64,000 nucleotides of DNA from Haemaphysalis longicornis (GCA_013339765.2 CM023449.1:111601778-111665777), one strand, 5' to 3'; counted from the stretch's first letter, positions 54,196 through 63,971 are shown. Translations and numbers: made by a program. Notes: generated by a model not told the origin, from the sequence alone.

Positions 54196-55371
54196 CGGGA
54201 CGCTCTTACCGGCCATCAACAGATCGAGGACGTGACGTCACAGCCAAAAGTCACGTGATAAATACATTTTCGTCACTTTCTCGGCCGTGGGTTTTTTTTT
54301 GTTGTTTTTACTTTTTTCACGAAGGCACTGCGCATAGTATCAAGAAGCTATGCACTTCGGTAAGGTGTTTTTTATCACCGTTGCGCAAGTGCGTCCTTCT
54401 GCAGCGGTGGGTTCGCTTTGGCGTTTGTTTGATGACCGAGCATGTGTAGGCGATTGCCAAAGGCAGCGTGTGAGAGCGCTACGGTCGCTTCGCCGTTTTT
54501 TTAATTGTTATAACGTCATTTTTCCCTGGGAATTTGTTCTGCGCCCAGGTTCGTTTCTTTCAACGTAGATGATACCGGCGTGATACGTTGAAGTGTATCG
54601 TCGAAGTGTCCGTCGGCGTCGTGTTGTCTGCTTCTTTGAGCCAGCTCACGAATGAAGCCGTCACCTTGAGCTCTCGCCGGTGAAACGGCAACAACACGAC
54701 GACACCGATCTTTTCCCTACAGAATCGAAGACGAAGTGTGACACCACTAGTTGTGCACCCCCATATCCTACAAGTATACAAATCACGTTGCCGTCAGCAA
54801 CAATATGCAGCAAGCCATTTGCAGTGTCGTGGTATTTTATTGTTTCTCCGTTTCCTTAGTGCAGGAACACCAAGCGAGGCTCTGCCGTGCTGTGATGCAG
54901 CGAATTCAGTGTGTGCATTGGGGTGCCAAGCTGGACGTACCACATTCGGCTTGTTATTTCGGCGACAGGTAAATGCGCAAATGAGACGTGGTCGAGTTCA
55001 CTGTGTTCTGGTATATCTACGAATTCTACGGTGACAGAGAGAGAGAGAGAGAAAACCTTAATGAAAGCGAAAGTTGAAGAGGTCACTCCAACTAACGGAC
55101 AATTTGTTTTGTGGTAAAGGCGAGATTAGCCAAGCCATTGCACTTAGCTTGTTATCGACATTGATGTGTGCGCTCTTGGTGGCTGAGTGCGATGCTTGCA
55201 TAGGCAGCAATTTTTGCAGGCAGGTCTATGATGCGGGCTTATCAATACAAGTGCCTCACATACTATTTTACATTAACTAACTGGGGAAAAGAGCAAACTA
55301 TAAATCACAAATTTGTGGGAAGCTAAAGACATGTAAAGTTGTAATAACTGCACCTCGCAGGCAGCCAGTGG

Positions 55372-55595
55372 TTGATTGATTGATTGTAGGGTTTAACGCG
55401 CCGACGCAATGCAGGCAATGAGGCGCGCCGTAGTGGAGGGCTCCGGATTAATTTCGACCACCTGGGGATCTTTATCGTGCGCCGAAATCTCGTACACACG
55501 GGCGTTTTTGCTTTTCGCCTCCATCAGAAAAGCGGCCGCCGCGGCCGGGAATTGAACCCGCGACCTTGTGCTCAGCAGCGCAATACCAGCTGCTT
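55372..55595 (-). mobile_element. Ruka-like SINE, copy B
   Basis: Duplicate of 38958-39180, carried by the segmental duplication. Confidence 0.75.
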
Positions 55596-55887
55596 GCCTT
55601 TCTCGTCTGTTGTTCTTGTAGAGCTCACATTTTTTCAGCTCCTTCCTCCTGTTTGTTCAAACCTCCCCTTAAGAGGTTTGAACATTCGTAAAGCAATTTC
55701 AATCTTTGCAAAAGGCGAGAACGGCCTCACGCATAAGCTTCGTCCAATGCCACATCATGCTCAAGAAAAGTGCAAGTTCTGGTGCAATTCACAACTACAT
55801 CCTCTTTGGAAAGAACTTGATGGCTATGATATAATTCCCCCTTTTCAGGAATAAGTATGCGCACAAGTGGCGTAGATAAAATTCGCA

Positions 55888-56125
55888 CCCGCTGCGGTGG
55901 CTCAGTGGCTAAGGAGTTACGCTGCTCAGCACGACGTCGCGGGTTCGATTCCCGACCGCGGCGACCGCTTTTCTGATGGAGGCGAAAAGCAAAAACGTCC
56001 GTGGGTACGAGGTTTTGGCCCACGTTAAAGATCCCCAGGTGGTCAAAATAATCCGGAGCCCTCCACTACGGCGCGCCTCATCGCCTGCGTTGCGTCGGCG
56101 CGTTAAACCCCACAATCGATCAAGC
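55888..56125 (+). mobile_element. Ruka-like SINE, plus strand, nearly complete
   Basis: Has a full tRNA-like head (GCTGCGGTGGCTCAGTGG ... GCGGGTTCGATTCCCGACC), the body with GATGGAGGCG and CCCCAGGTGGTC, and the tail TTAAACCCCACAATCGATC. It lies about 290 bp from, and inverted to, the SINE at 55372-55595. Confidence 0.8.
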
Positions 56126-57042
56126 AAATGAAATTCGCAAGGCACCAGATGAACGTTCTAACGGTTTGCTCTGCTTTTGGAGCTCCACCACCATAGACTG
56201 TGCATTTAATGGAAGAATTTCGTGACATATGATGCATGAATGGAGAAATGTTTTGTAGGATGCAGACGCCAAACACAATCCATGTACTGGCTATTTGGGT
56301 GCATTGGTTGGACACAAGAGAAAAAAACTACGTAGCTGCAATGACAGATATGTAAGACGTGACCCACCCAACACTCGCTTGTGTGGTAAATTGCGTGCTC
56401 ATGCCCTCTCCTTCTCGCCAATGCAGACATTCAGTTCAAGTGCTTGGCATGAATGCTAGTACAACAGTCTTCACGGAAGAGAGTGATTTAAAATGAAACA
56501 CTCATAATCCCCAAACAAGTACTGAAAAGCATGAAGTCAACATTAAAACATTTTTCGTTCATCCGCAGTGTCCACAATGTCTTTGGCACCTCACTGCACC
56601 TAGCCTAGCTAGGACTTCATGCTGTGGAAAGCAAAATTCGCTCGCTTGCGCACGTGCCTGTTAAACATTAAAGCACGCTGTTGCAAGCCAGCAACAGCAA
56701 AGACCAGGGCCGTAGCCATAAATTTTTTTCGGAAGGGGTTATGGGCTATCGGAAGGCACGAGTTTTGCCCAAGGGAACACGAATTCTCACTTAAGCACTG
56801 CCCGGAAAACTTTCGGAGGAGGTTCGAACCTACAACACTCCCCCCCCCCCCCCCCCACCCTCTCGCAACGTTACTGGCAAAGTCTGTACCCAAGGTCTGA
56901 TGAATCTAGCACACACGAATGCTCAAGTTCACCGCCCTGCCACGGCGCTTTTTTTTTTGTTTTGTTTTGGTGCAGTACGATATCGGTCATCCAAACGTTT
57001 TATGGGCCTGGTACTGGTACTACAACGCAGTTATAGTGAAGA
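56126..57042. other. Interior of element X, unassigned
   Basis: No gene seen. About 56700-56935 holds a segment with GGCCGTAGCCATAAATTTTTTTCGG and a C-run (about 56836-56858). It resembles widespread short arthropod repeats with CGTAGCCA motifs, but the opposite end is not clear. Confidence 0.35.
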
Positions 57043-57400
57043 GAGAGAGAAATAACATTTATTTGGTATCCGGCATGTGGGAAGTCTCCGGCCACGCAGG
57101 GCGCGGTTGATCCCTGTCTTTGAATTATGGCTAATACGCCCTATAGTTCCGGGCTTAGACCCCGAGGATTGTGGCTCCGGCTAGGCGTCAGGTACTCGGG
57201 CTCCTCTACTCCCGTTTACCGGGGCAGAGGTTCCCTTCCTCGTCTGCTTCGCTAGAGCCTCCTCGAGCCTGCTGGATGGCCCTGCGTTGTGTTGTTGGAT
57301 CTTCGGAACGTAACCACGCTCCCACTTCTTCGGGGTATGTCGCATCCAGGCACTGCGCATGGAGTCAGTGACTGCCGAACAGGCAACATGAGCGACACGC
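57043..57400 (-). mobile_element. LINE 3'-end fragment
   Basis: The minus-strand frame ends TPKKWERGYVPKIQ ... EEALAKQTRKGTSAPVNGS, then a stop, about 170 bp with AATAAATGTTATTT and a (CTCT)n tail. The pattern resembles the C-terminus of LINEs common in ticks. It is a different family from LINE-A to -D because the tail repeat differs. Confidence 0.5.
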
Positions 57401-57756
57401 TTACAGCAGATACGCGACGCGTTCACCGTTCAACAACTCGACGCAACACTTGACAATCGCGTAAGCACTGTCCACAGCGGCTACGTTGACAGAAACTCCG
57501 GCATCAAACAAAACGCCAAAGCGAACCAACCGCTGCAGAAGGGCGCACTTGCGCAATAGCGATAAAAAAACACCTTACCGCAGTGCATAGCTTCTCTATG
57601 CTATGCGCAGTAACTTGATGTGCAGTGCCTTCGTGATAAAAGTAAAAACAACAAAAAAGGCCAATGGCCTAGGAAGTGACGAAAACGTCTTTATCACGTG
57701 ACTTTTGGCTGTGGCGTCACGACCTCGATCTGTTGATGGCCGGTAAGAGCATCCCG

Positions 57757-58628
57757 TGCCAGTGTGGCCGTACCTTGAGATTATCGCGTTCTGTTAAGAC
57801 GTAGCGGTGGCGCAATTCATTGGTTTTCTGTCTCGGCCCTCCATTCAACTTCACGCATGCCGCGTCGTATGTGTGCGTTTACATTGCTCTACGCTGCCGC
57901 CGAGGACGGACGGGGCACTCGTCACCTTCTCCGAACTCACCGCCCCCCCCCCCCCCCCCCCCCCCCCTGTGTAAACATGATCCCTGTCTTTCGCGCCGTC
58001 TGACCGATCTGCAGCTCGCCAATGGCTGCCGTTAGTGCCTTTCTCTGTCGCCGTGTCGCGGACGTTCAAAGGGCAAACAAAGTAGAATTCTCACCGCGGT
58101 TTCTTGGTAAAAGCAATGCCTCTCCGCGTAATGGTCTGTCCTGTGTTAACCCACGAAACAAGTGCCGGGCCAAGACCACGTCCTTAGTTACTACAGCAGC
58201 GCCCCGCCCTTCCCATCTGTGTACATGCGTTGTCTGTATTTTATTTGTCAGTTTCCTTTTCATCACAGCCGCAGGGGCCGACACAAAACTTTGCTCCCGC
58301 TCCCTTCCCCCACCCGCGCCGTTTTCTCACTAAAACCAGAGCCTTTCCGGCTTTTTTCCTTCTTTTTTTCCTTTTCCCCCGTAGTTTTTACCCTCTCCTT
58401 CTCAGCACCGAGCCCCGCAAGTGTCCCGTTGTTACCGGATTTGTTATTTTTTCTGGCGTATTCCCCTTCTTGAAGAGAAAGAGGAAGGGAGAAATCCCTC
58501 GCATGCAGTGTGCATGAGGTTTCTGTGTGCATTCAAAGATTGTCCCAGACGATGGAAGTTCCACTTCCGAAACTGTTAGACTAATTTATATTAAACAAGT
58601 TAACCGCAAAGTTGTTCATATCTTTCAC
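57757..58628 (+). mobile_element. PLE2-right, third segment, with 3' end
   Basis: Resumes after element X and matches PLE2-left 45115-45965 on the other strand. It includes a long C-run (about 57941-57967) where PLE2-left has only five C, and ends at the (TA)n tract near 58628. Confidence 0.85.
58546..58573 (+). ncRNA. Degenerate hammerhead-like motif in PLE2 3' end
   Basis: CAGACGA (58546-58552) is followed by stem II (GGAAG 58554-58558 with CTTCC 58564-58568) and GAAA (58569-58572). The core differs from CUGANGA at its second base. PLE2-left (about 45190-45220, minus) is more degenerate (CAGAAGT). Position in the element and order agree with PLE1. Confidence 0.35.
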
Positions 58629-58651
58629 CTGAACTATATATATATATATTT
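58628..58651. repeat. (TA)n tract between PLE2-right and S1c
   Basis: Short AT tract directly between the PLE2 3' end and an S1-type fragment. Confidence 0.8.
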
Positions 58652-58857
58652 ATATATACAGAAAGATAGGTCGGCAGTCTACAATGCCAAAGGAGGCATA
58701 GGGGTGTGGTTAGGCTCTTTTCTTTTTCACTACGGTTAATTAAGTAAACATTATTTTTTTATTATGCCCGCCAGGTGGCATTCGAACCCACGACCTTCAG
58801 TATACCGGTCTTATTTCTGTGTTGTTTCTGCGAGCCCCTCATTTCCTATTCTGATTC
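58652..58857 (-). repeat. S1-type fragment (S1c)
   Basis: The first part (GGCAGTCTACAATGCCAAAGG ... CACTACGGTTAATTAAGTAAA) matches the S1 units at 25260 and 25745. It is then joined to a different tRNA-like 3' half (B box GGTTCGAATGCC, minus) around 58770-58810. The anticodon region cannot be folded with confidence. Confidence 0.6.
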
Positions 58858-58871
58858 GATATATATATAGA

Positions 58872-59078
58872 TTTATTGATTGATTGTAGGGTTTAACGCG
58901 CCGACGCAACGGAGGCGATGAGGCGCGCCGTTGTGGAGGGCTCCGGGTTAATTTTGACCACCTGGGGATCTTTAACGTGCGCCGAAATCTTGTACACACC
59001 GGGGGTTTTTTTTCTTTTTGCCTCCATCAAAAAGCGGCCGCCGCGGCCAGGAATCGAATCCGCGACCTCGTGCTCAAC

Positions 59079-59082
<4 letters not shown>
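58872..59082 (-). mobile_element. Ruka-like SINE, truncated
   Basis: Same family as the copies at 38958 and 55372. The tRNA head is cut after the B box and runs straight into a (TA)n tract. Confidence 0.75.
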
Positions 59083-59122
<40 letters not shown>

Positions 59123-59132
59123 ATATATATAT
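59083..59132. repeat. (TA)n tract before the terminal array
   Basis: AT dinucleotide tract between the truncated SINE and the first array unit. Confidence 0.85.
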
Positions 59133-59284
59133 ACATATCAAGGTTGCAGTCGTCATTGCCAGTGCTATTCGGCTTTTTTTTTGAAAAATATTTAAAAGGG
59201 GCCCAATGACGTGTGCTTGTCACGTTTCTTTGATTCATTGATAAATAAGCGAAAAAATAAGTCGAGAAAAAACCGCCGTTTTTT

Positions 59285-59356
59285 CCCGGGGGCGGGACTC
59301 GAACCCACATCTCCGCATAACCCGGGGCGGTGCGTTAACCAATTACGCTATCCCCC
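59285..59356 (-). tRNA. tRNA-like, array unit L7 (outermost)
   Basis: Most divergent unit. Inserted bases enlarge the anticodon region (ACCCGGGGCGG on the plus strand) and the acceptor has an extra C. Confidence 0.5.
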
Positions 59357-59743
59357 CAGCGGCTTCTCTCTCGACTTTAAAGCGGGGGTTTATATTTACA
59401 AGAGCTCTGAGGCCGGTCAACTAGCGCCGCCCCTCGACTACCCCGGGGACGTAGAACGTCTTCTTTCCCAGCGGCCGCCACGTAGAACGTGGTCGGAGGT
59501 CGGGGGTTTGCAATTGGCATATCCGAACTGCTGGAGCCAGTGCCTCGTAATGCAAGTAGCAGAACAAGAGATACGGGACGAGGGACTCGGTAAAAATACA
59601 TATCAAGGTTGCAGTCGTCATTGCCAGTGCTATTCGGCTTTTTTTCGAAAAATATAATAGGGCCGAATGACGTGTGCTTGTCACGTTTCTTTGATTCATT
59701 GATAAATAAGCGAAAATATAAGTCGAAAAAAAATCCGCCGTTT

Positions 59744-59815
59744 TCCGGGAGCGGGACTCGAACCCACATCTCCGCATAACCGGTGCGGTGCGTTAACCAA
59801 TTACGCTATCCCCAC
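59744..59815 (-). tRNA. tRNA-like, array unit L6, anticodon position GGT (Thr-type)
   Basis: 72-nt cloverleaf. The D-stem GCGT/ACGC, anticodon stem CCGCA/TGCGG and T-stem GTGGG/CCCGC are paired (one G-T). The acceptor is 5 of 7. The anticodon loop is CCGGTTA, with C at position 33. Confidence 0.6.
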
Positions 59816-60203
59816 AGCGGCTTCTCTCTCGACTTTAAAGCGGGGGGTTTTTATTTACAAGAGCTCTGAGGCCGGGCAACTAGCGCCGCCCCCCGACTAC
59901 CGCGGGAGACGTAGAACGTCTTTTTTCCCAGCGGGCCCCCACGTAGAACGTGGTCGGAGGTCGGGGTTAGCAATTGGCATATCCGAATGCTGGAGCCAGT
60001 GCCTCGTAATGCAAGTAGCAGAACAGAGAGATACGGGACGAGGGACTCGGTAAAAATACATATCAAGGTTGCAGTCGTCATTGCCAGTGCTATTCGGCTT
60101 TTTTTTCGAAATATAAATAGGGCCGAAAGACGTGTGCTTGTCACGTTTCTTTGATTCATTGATAAATAAGCGAAAATATAAGTCGAGAAAAAATCCGCCG
60201 TTT

Positions 60204-60275
60204 TTTGGGGGCGGGACTCGAACCCACATCTCCGCATAACCGGGGCGGTGCGTTAACCAATTACGCTATCCCCAC
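60204..60275 (-). tRNA. tRNA-like, array unit L5
   Basis: A T-to-G change puts CCGCC opposite TGCGG, giving one mismatch in the anticodon stem. The acceptor 3' strand is degraded (TTTTGGGG on the plus strand). Confidence 0.5.
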
Positions 60276-60664
60276 AGCGGCTTCTCTCTCGGGCTTTAAA
60301 GCGGGGGTTTATATTTACAAGAGCTCTGAGGCCGGTCAACTAGCGCCGCCCCTCGACTACCGCGGGAAAACGTAGAACGTCTTCTTTCCCAGCGGCCGCC
60401 ACGTAGAACGTGGTCGGAGGTCGGGGGTTTGCAATTGGCATATCCGAACTGCTGGAGCCAGTGCCTCGTAATGCAAGTAGCAGAACAGAGAGATACGGGA
60501 CGAGGGACTCGGTAAAGATACATATAAGGTTGCAGTCGTCATTGCCAGTGCTATTCGGCTTTTTTTTGAAATATATAATAGGGCCGAATGACGTGTGCTT
60601 GTCACGTTTCTTTGATTCATTGATAAATAGGCGAAAATATAAGTCGAGAAAAAATCCGCCGTTT

Positions 60665-60736
60665 TCCGGGAGCGGGACTCGAACCCACATCTCCGCATAA
60701 CCGGTGCGGTGCGTTAACCAATTACGCTATCCCCAC
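60665..60736 (-). tRNA. tRNA-like, array unit L4
   Basis: Same sequence as L6 across the cloverleaf, anticodon position GGT. Confidence 0.6.
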
Positions 60737-61128
60737 AGCGGCTTCTCTCTCGACTTTAAAGCGGGGGGTTTTTATTTACAAGAGCTCTGAGGCCGGTTTA
60801 ACTAGCGCCGCCCCCCCCGACTACCGCGGGGGACGTAGAACGTCTTCTTTCCCAGCGGCCGCCACGTAGAACGTGGTCGGAGGTCGGGGTTAGCAATTGG
60901 CATATCCGAACTGCTGGAGCCAGTGCCTCGTAATGCAATGTAGCAGAACAGAGAGATACGGGACGAGGGACTCGGTAAAGATACATATCAAGGTTGCAGT
61001 CGTCATTGCCAGTGCTATTCGGCTTTTTTTCGAAATATATAATAGGGCCGAATGACGTGTGCTTGTCACGTTTCTTTGATTCATTGATAAATAAGCGAAA
61101 ATATAAGTCGAGAAAAAATCCGCCGTTT

Positions 61129-61200
61129 TCCGGGAGCGGGACTCGAACCCACATCTCCGCATAACCGGTGCGGTGCGTTAACCAATTACGCTATCCCCAC
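61129..61200 (-). tRNA. tRNA-like, array unit L3
   Basis: Intact arms as in L6. A T-run lies about 25 nt after the 3' end on the minus strand. Confidence 0.6.
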
Positions 61201-61584
61201 AGCGGCTTCTCTCTCGACTTTAAAGCGGGGGTTTATATTTACAAGAGCTCTGAGGCCGGTCAACTAGCGCCGCCCTCGACTACCGCGGGAGACGTAGAAC
61301 GTCTTCTTTCCCAGCGGCCGCCACGTAGACGTGGTCGAGGTCGGGGTTAGCAATTGGCATATCCGAACTGCTGGAGCCAGTGCCTCGTAATGCATGTAGC
61401 AGAACAGAGAGATACGGGACGAGGGACTCGGTAAAGATACATATCAAGGTTGCAGTCGTCATTGCCAGTGCTATTCGGCTTTTTTTCGAAATATATAATA
61501 GGGCCGAATGACGTGTGCTTGTCACGTTTCTTTGATTCATTGATAAATAAGCGAAAATATAAGTCGAGAAAAAATCCGCCGTTT

Positions 61585-61656
61585 TCCGGGAGCGGGACTC
61601 GAACCCACATCTCCGCATAACCGGTGCGGTGCGTTAACCAATTACGCTATCCCCAC
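61585..61656 (-). tRNA. tRNA-like, array unit L2
   Basis: Intact arms as in L6. Confidence 0.6.
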
Positions 61657-62042
61657 AGCGGCTTCTCTCTCGACTTTAAAGCGGGGGTTTATATTTACAA
61701 GAGCTCTGAGGCCGGTCAACTAGCGCCGCCCCTCGACTACCGCGGGAGACGTAGAACGTCTTCTTTCCCAGCGGCCGCCACGTAGAACGTGGTCGGAGGT
61801 CGGGGTTAGCAATTGGCATATCCGAACTGCTGGAGCCAGTGCCTCGTAATGCAAGTAGCAGAACAGAGAGATACGGGACGAGGGACTCGGTAAAGATACA
61901 TATCAAGGTTGCAGTCGTCATTGCCGTGCTATTCGGCTTTTTTTCGAAATATATAATAGGGCCGAATGACGTGTGCTTGTCACGTTTCTTTGATTATTGA
62001 TAAATAAGCGAAAATATAAGTCGAGAAAAATCCGCCGTTTTT

Positions 62043-62116
62043 CCCGGGGGCGGGACTCGAACCCACATCTCCGCATAAACCCGGGGCGGTGCGTTAACCA
62101 ATTACGCTATCCCCAC
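62043..62116 (-). tRNA. tRNA-like, array unit L1 (next to the axis)
   Basis: Carries inserted C/A residues in the anticodon loop region (AAACCCGGGGCGG on the plus strand) and a different acceptor strand, like L7. The 5' end is 8 nt from the inversion spacer. Confidence 0.5.
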
Positions 62117-62137
62117 AGCGGCCTTTTCTCTGTGGGG
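62111..62137. other. Inversion axis of the array
   Basis: CCCCACAG (62111-62118), an 11-nt spacer and CTGTGGGG (62130-62137). Unit orientation flips here, so two tRNA-like parts stand 5' end to 5' end. Confidence 0.9.
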
Positions 62138-62202
62138 ATAGCGTAATGGTTAACGCACCGCACCGGTTATGCGGAGATGTGGGTTCGAGTCCCGCTCCCG
62201 GA
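62132..62202 (+). tRNA. tRNA-like, array unit R1 (next to the axis)
   Basis: One T missing in the D-loop (GTAATGGTTAAC). The anticodon and T arms are intact, anticodon position GGT. TTTTTT follows at about 62213-62218. Confidence 0.6.
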
Positions 62203-62590
62203 AAACGGCGGATTTTTTCTCGACTTATATTTTCGCTTATTTATCAATGAATCAAAGAAACGTGACAAGCACACGTCATTCGGCCCTATTATATATTTCG
62301 AAAAAAAGCCGAATAGCACTGGCAATGACGACTGCAACCTTGATATGTATCTTTACCGAGTCCCTCGTCCCGTATCTCTCTGTTCTGCTACATGCATTAC
62401 GAGGCACTGGCTCCAGCAGTTCGGATATGCCAATTGCTAACCCCGACCTCCGACCACGTTCTACGTGGCGGCCGCTGGGAAAGAAGACGTTCTACGTCTC
62501 CCGCGGTAGTCGAGGGGCGGGCGCTAGTTGACCGGCCTCAGAGCTCTTGTAAATATAAACCCCCGCTTTAAAGTCGAGAGAGAAGCCGCT

Positions 62591-62662
62591 GTGGGGATAG
62601 CGTAATTGGTTAACGCACCGCACCGGTTATGCGGAGATGTGGGTTCGAGTCCCGCTCCCGGA
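62591..62662 (+). tRNA. tRNA-like, array unit R2
   Basis: Intact 72-nt cloverleaf. A box TAGCGTAATTGG and B box GGTTCGAGTCC; a T6 run follows at about 62673. Confidence 0.6.
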
Positions 62663-63050
62663 AAACGGCGGATTTTTTCTCGACTTATATTTTCGCTTAT
62701 TTATCAATGAATCAAAGAAACGTGACAAGCACACGTCATTCGGCCCTATTATATATTTCGAAAAAAAGCCGAATAGCACTGGCAATGACGACTGCAACCT
62801 TGATATGTATCTTTACCGAGTCCCTCGTCCCGTATCTCTCTGTTCTGCTACATTGCATTACGAGGCACTGGCTCCAGCAGTTCGGATATGCCAATTGCTA
62901 ACCCCGACCTCCGACCACGTTCTACGTGGCGGCCGCTGGGAAAGAAGACGTTCTACGTCTCCCGCGGTAGTCGAGGGGCGGCGCTAGTTGACCGGCCTCA
63001 GAGCTCTTGTAAATATAAACCCCCGCTTTAAAGTCGAGAGAGAAGCCGCT

Positions 63051-63122
63051 GTGGGGATAGCGTAATTGGTTAACGCACCGCACCGGTTATGCGGAGATGT
63101 GGGTTCGAGTCCCGCTCCCGGA
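63051..63122 (+). tRNA. tRNA-like, array unit R3
   Basis: Identical to R2 across the cloverleaf. Confidence 0.6.
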
Positions 63123-63511
63123 AAACGGCGGATTTTTTCTCGACTTATATTTTCGCTTATTTTATCAATGAATCAAAGAAACGTGACAAGCACACGTCAT
63201 TCGGCCCTATTATATATTTCGAAAAAAGGCCGAATAGCACTGGCAATGACGACTGCAACCTTGATATGTATCTTTACCGAGTCCCTCGTCCCGTATCTCT
63301 CTGTTCTGCTACCTGCATTACGAGGCACTGGCTCCAGCAGTTCGGATATGCCAATTGCTAACCCCGACCTCCGACCACGTTCTACGTGGCGGCCGCTGGG
63401 AAAGAAGACGTTCTACGTCTCCCGCGGTAAGTCGAGGGGCGGCGCTAGTTGACCGGCCTCAGAGCTCTTGTAAATATAAACCCCCGCTTTAAAGTCGAGA
63501 GAGAAGCCGCT

Positions 63512-63582
63512 GTGGGGATAGCGTAATTGGTTAACGCACCGCACCGGTTATGCGGAGATGTGGTTCGAGTCCCGCTCCCGGA
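63512..63582 (+). tRNA. tRNA-like, array unit R4
   Basis: One G missing in the T-stem (GTGGTTCGAG), which weakens the B box surroundings. Otherwise as R2. Confidence 0.55.
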
Positions 63583-63971
63583 AAACGGGCGGATTTTTTC
63601 TCGACTTATATTTTCGCTTATTTATCAATGAATCAAAGAAACGTGACAAGCACACGTCATTCGGCCCTATTATATATTTCGAAAAAAAGCCGAATAGCAC
63701 TGGCAATGACGACTGCAACCTTGATATGTATCTTTACCGAGGTCCCTCGTCCCGTATCTCTCTGTTCTGCTACTTGCATTACGAGGCACTGGCTCCAGCA
63801 GTTCGGATATGCCAATTGCTAACCCCGACCTCCGACCACGTTCTACGTGGCGGGCCGCTGGGAAAGAAGACGTTCTACGTCTCCCGCGGTAGTCGAGGGG
63901 CGGCGCTAGTTGACCGGCCTCAGAGCTCTTGTAATATAAACCCCCGCTTTAAAGTCGAGAGAGAAGCCGCT

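Larger units (their letters stand above)
48382..55826 (+). repeat. Direct segmental duplication, copy B
   Basis: Source-like copy of 31979-39412. Here the flanking sequences are the natural continuations on both sides: Harbinger exon 1 and left end upstream, the rest of element X downstream. Confidence 0.93.
54196..57756. mobile_element. Element X: 3.56-kb element with ~250-bp terminal inverted repeats
   Basis: The left repeat (54196 to about 54442) and right repeat (about 57508-57756) are inverted copies, starting CGGGA-Y-GCTCTTACCGGCC. TGCCAGT flanks both sides (54189-54195 and 57757-57763), a 7-bp duplication absent from the uninterrupted PLE2-left. No transposase frame is visible, so it is non-autonomous and the superfamily is undetermined. 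It carries Ruka-like SINEs, a LINE 3' fragment and a C-run. Confidence 0.85.
59133..62118 (-). repeat. Tandem array of ~460-bp tRNA-containing units, left arm
   Basis: Six and a half units with tRNA-like parts on the minus strand. A fixed landmark (GCGGGACTCGAACCCAC) recurs at 59292, 59751, 60211, 60672, 61136, 61592 and 62050, giving periods of 456-464 bp. Each unit has an inverted repeat ATTCGGC ... GCCGAAT, two mini-hairpins built on ACGTAGAACGT, and a GAGGGACTCGGTAAA block. Units become more divergent away from the axis, as at the edge of a satellite. The many open frames across it are repeat-derived and not genes. Confidence 0.93.

Noticed and set aside
45280..58333. Frame starting MAAVSAFLCRRVADVQRANK in both PLE2 3' regions (45732-45280 minus, 58022-58333 plus)
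   Set aside because: Differences between the copies are largely amino-acid changing and the C-termini differ by frame, so there is no sign of selection on a protein.
25387..63582. Functional tRNA-Thr genes
   Set aside because: Position 33 is not U in S1 and the array, acceptor stems in the array are incomplete, and all copies lie inside repeats.
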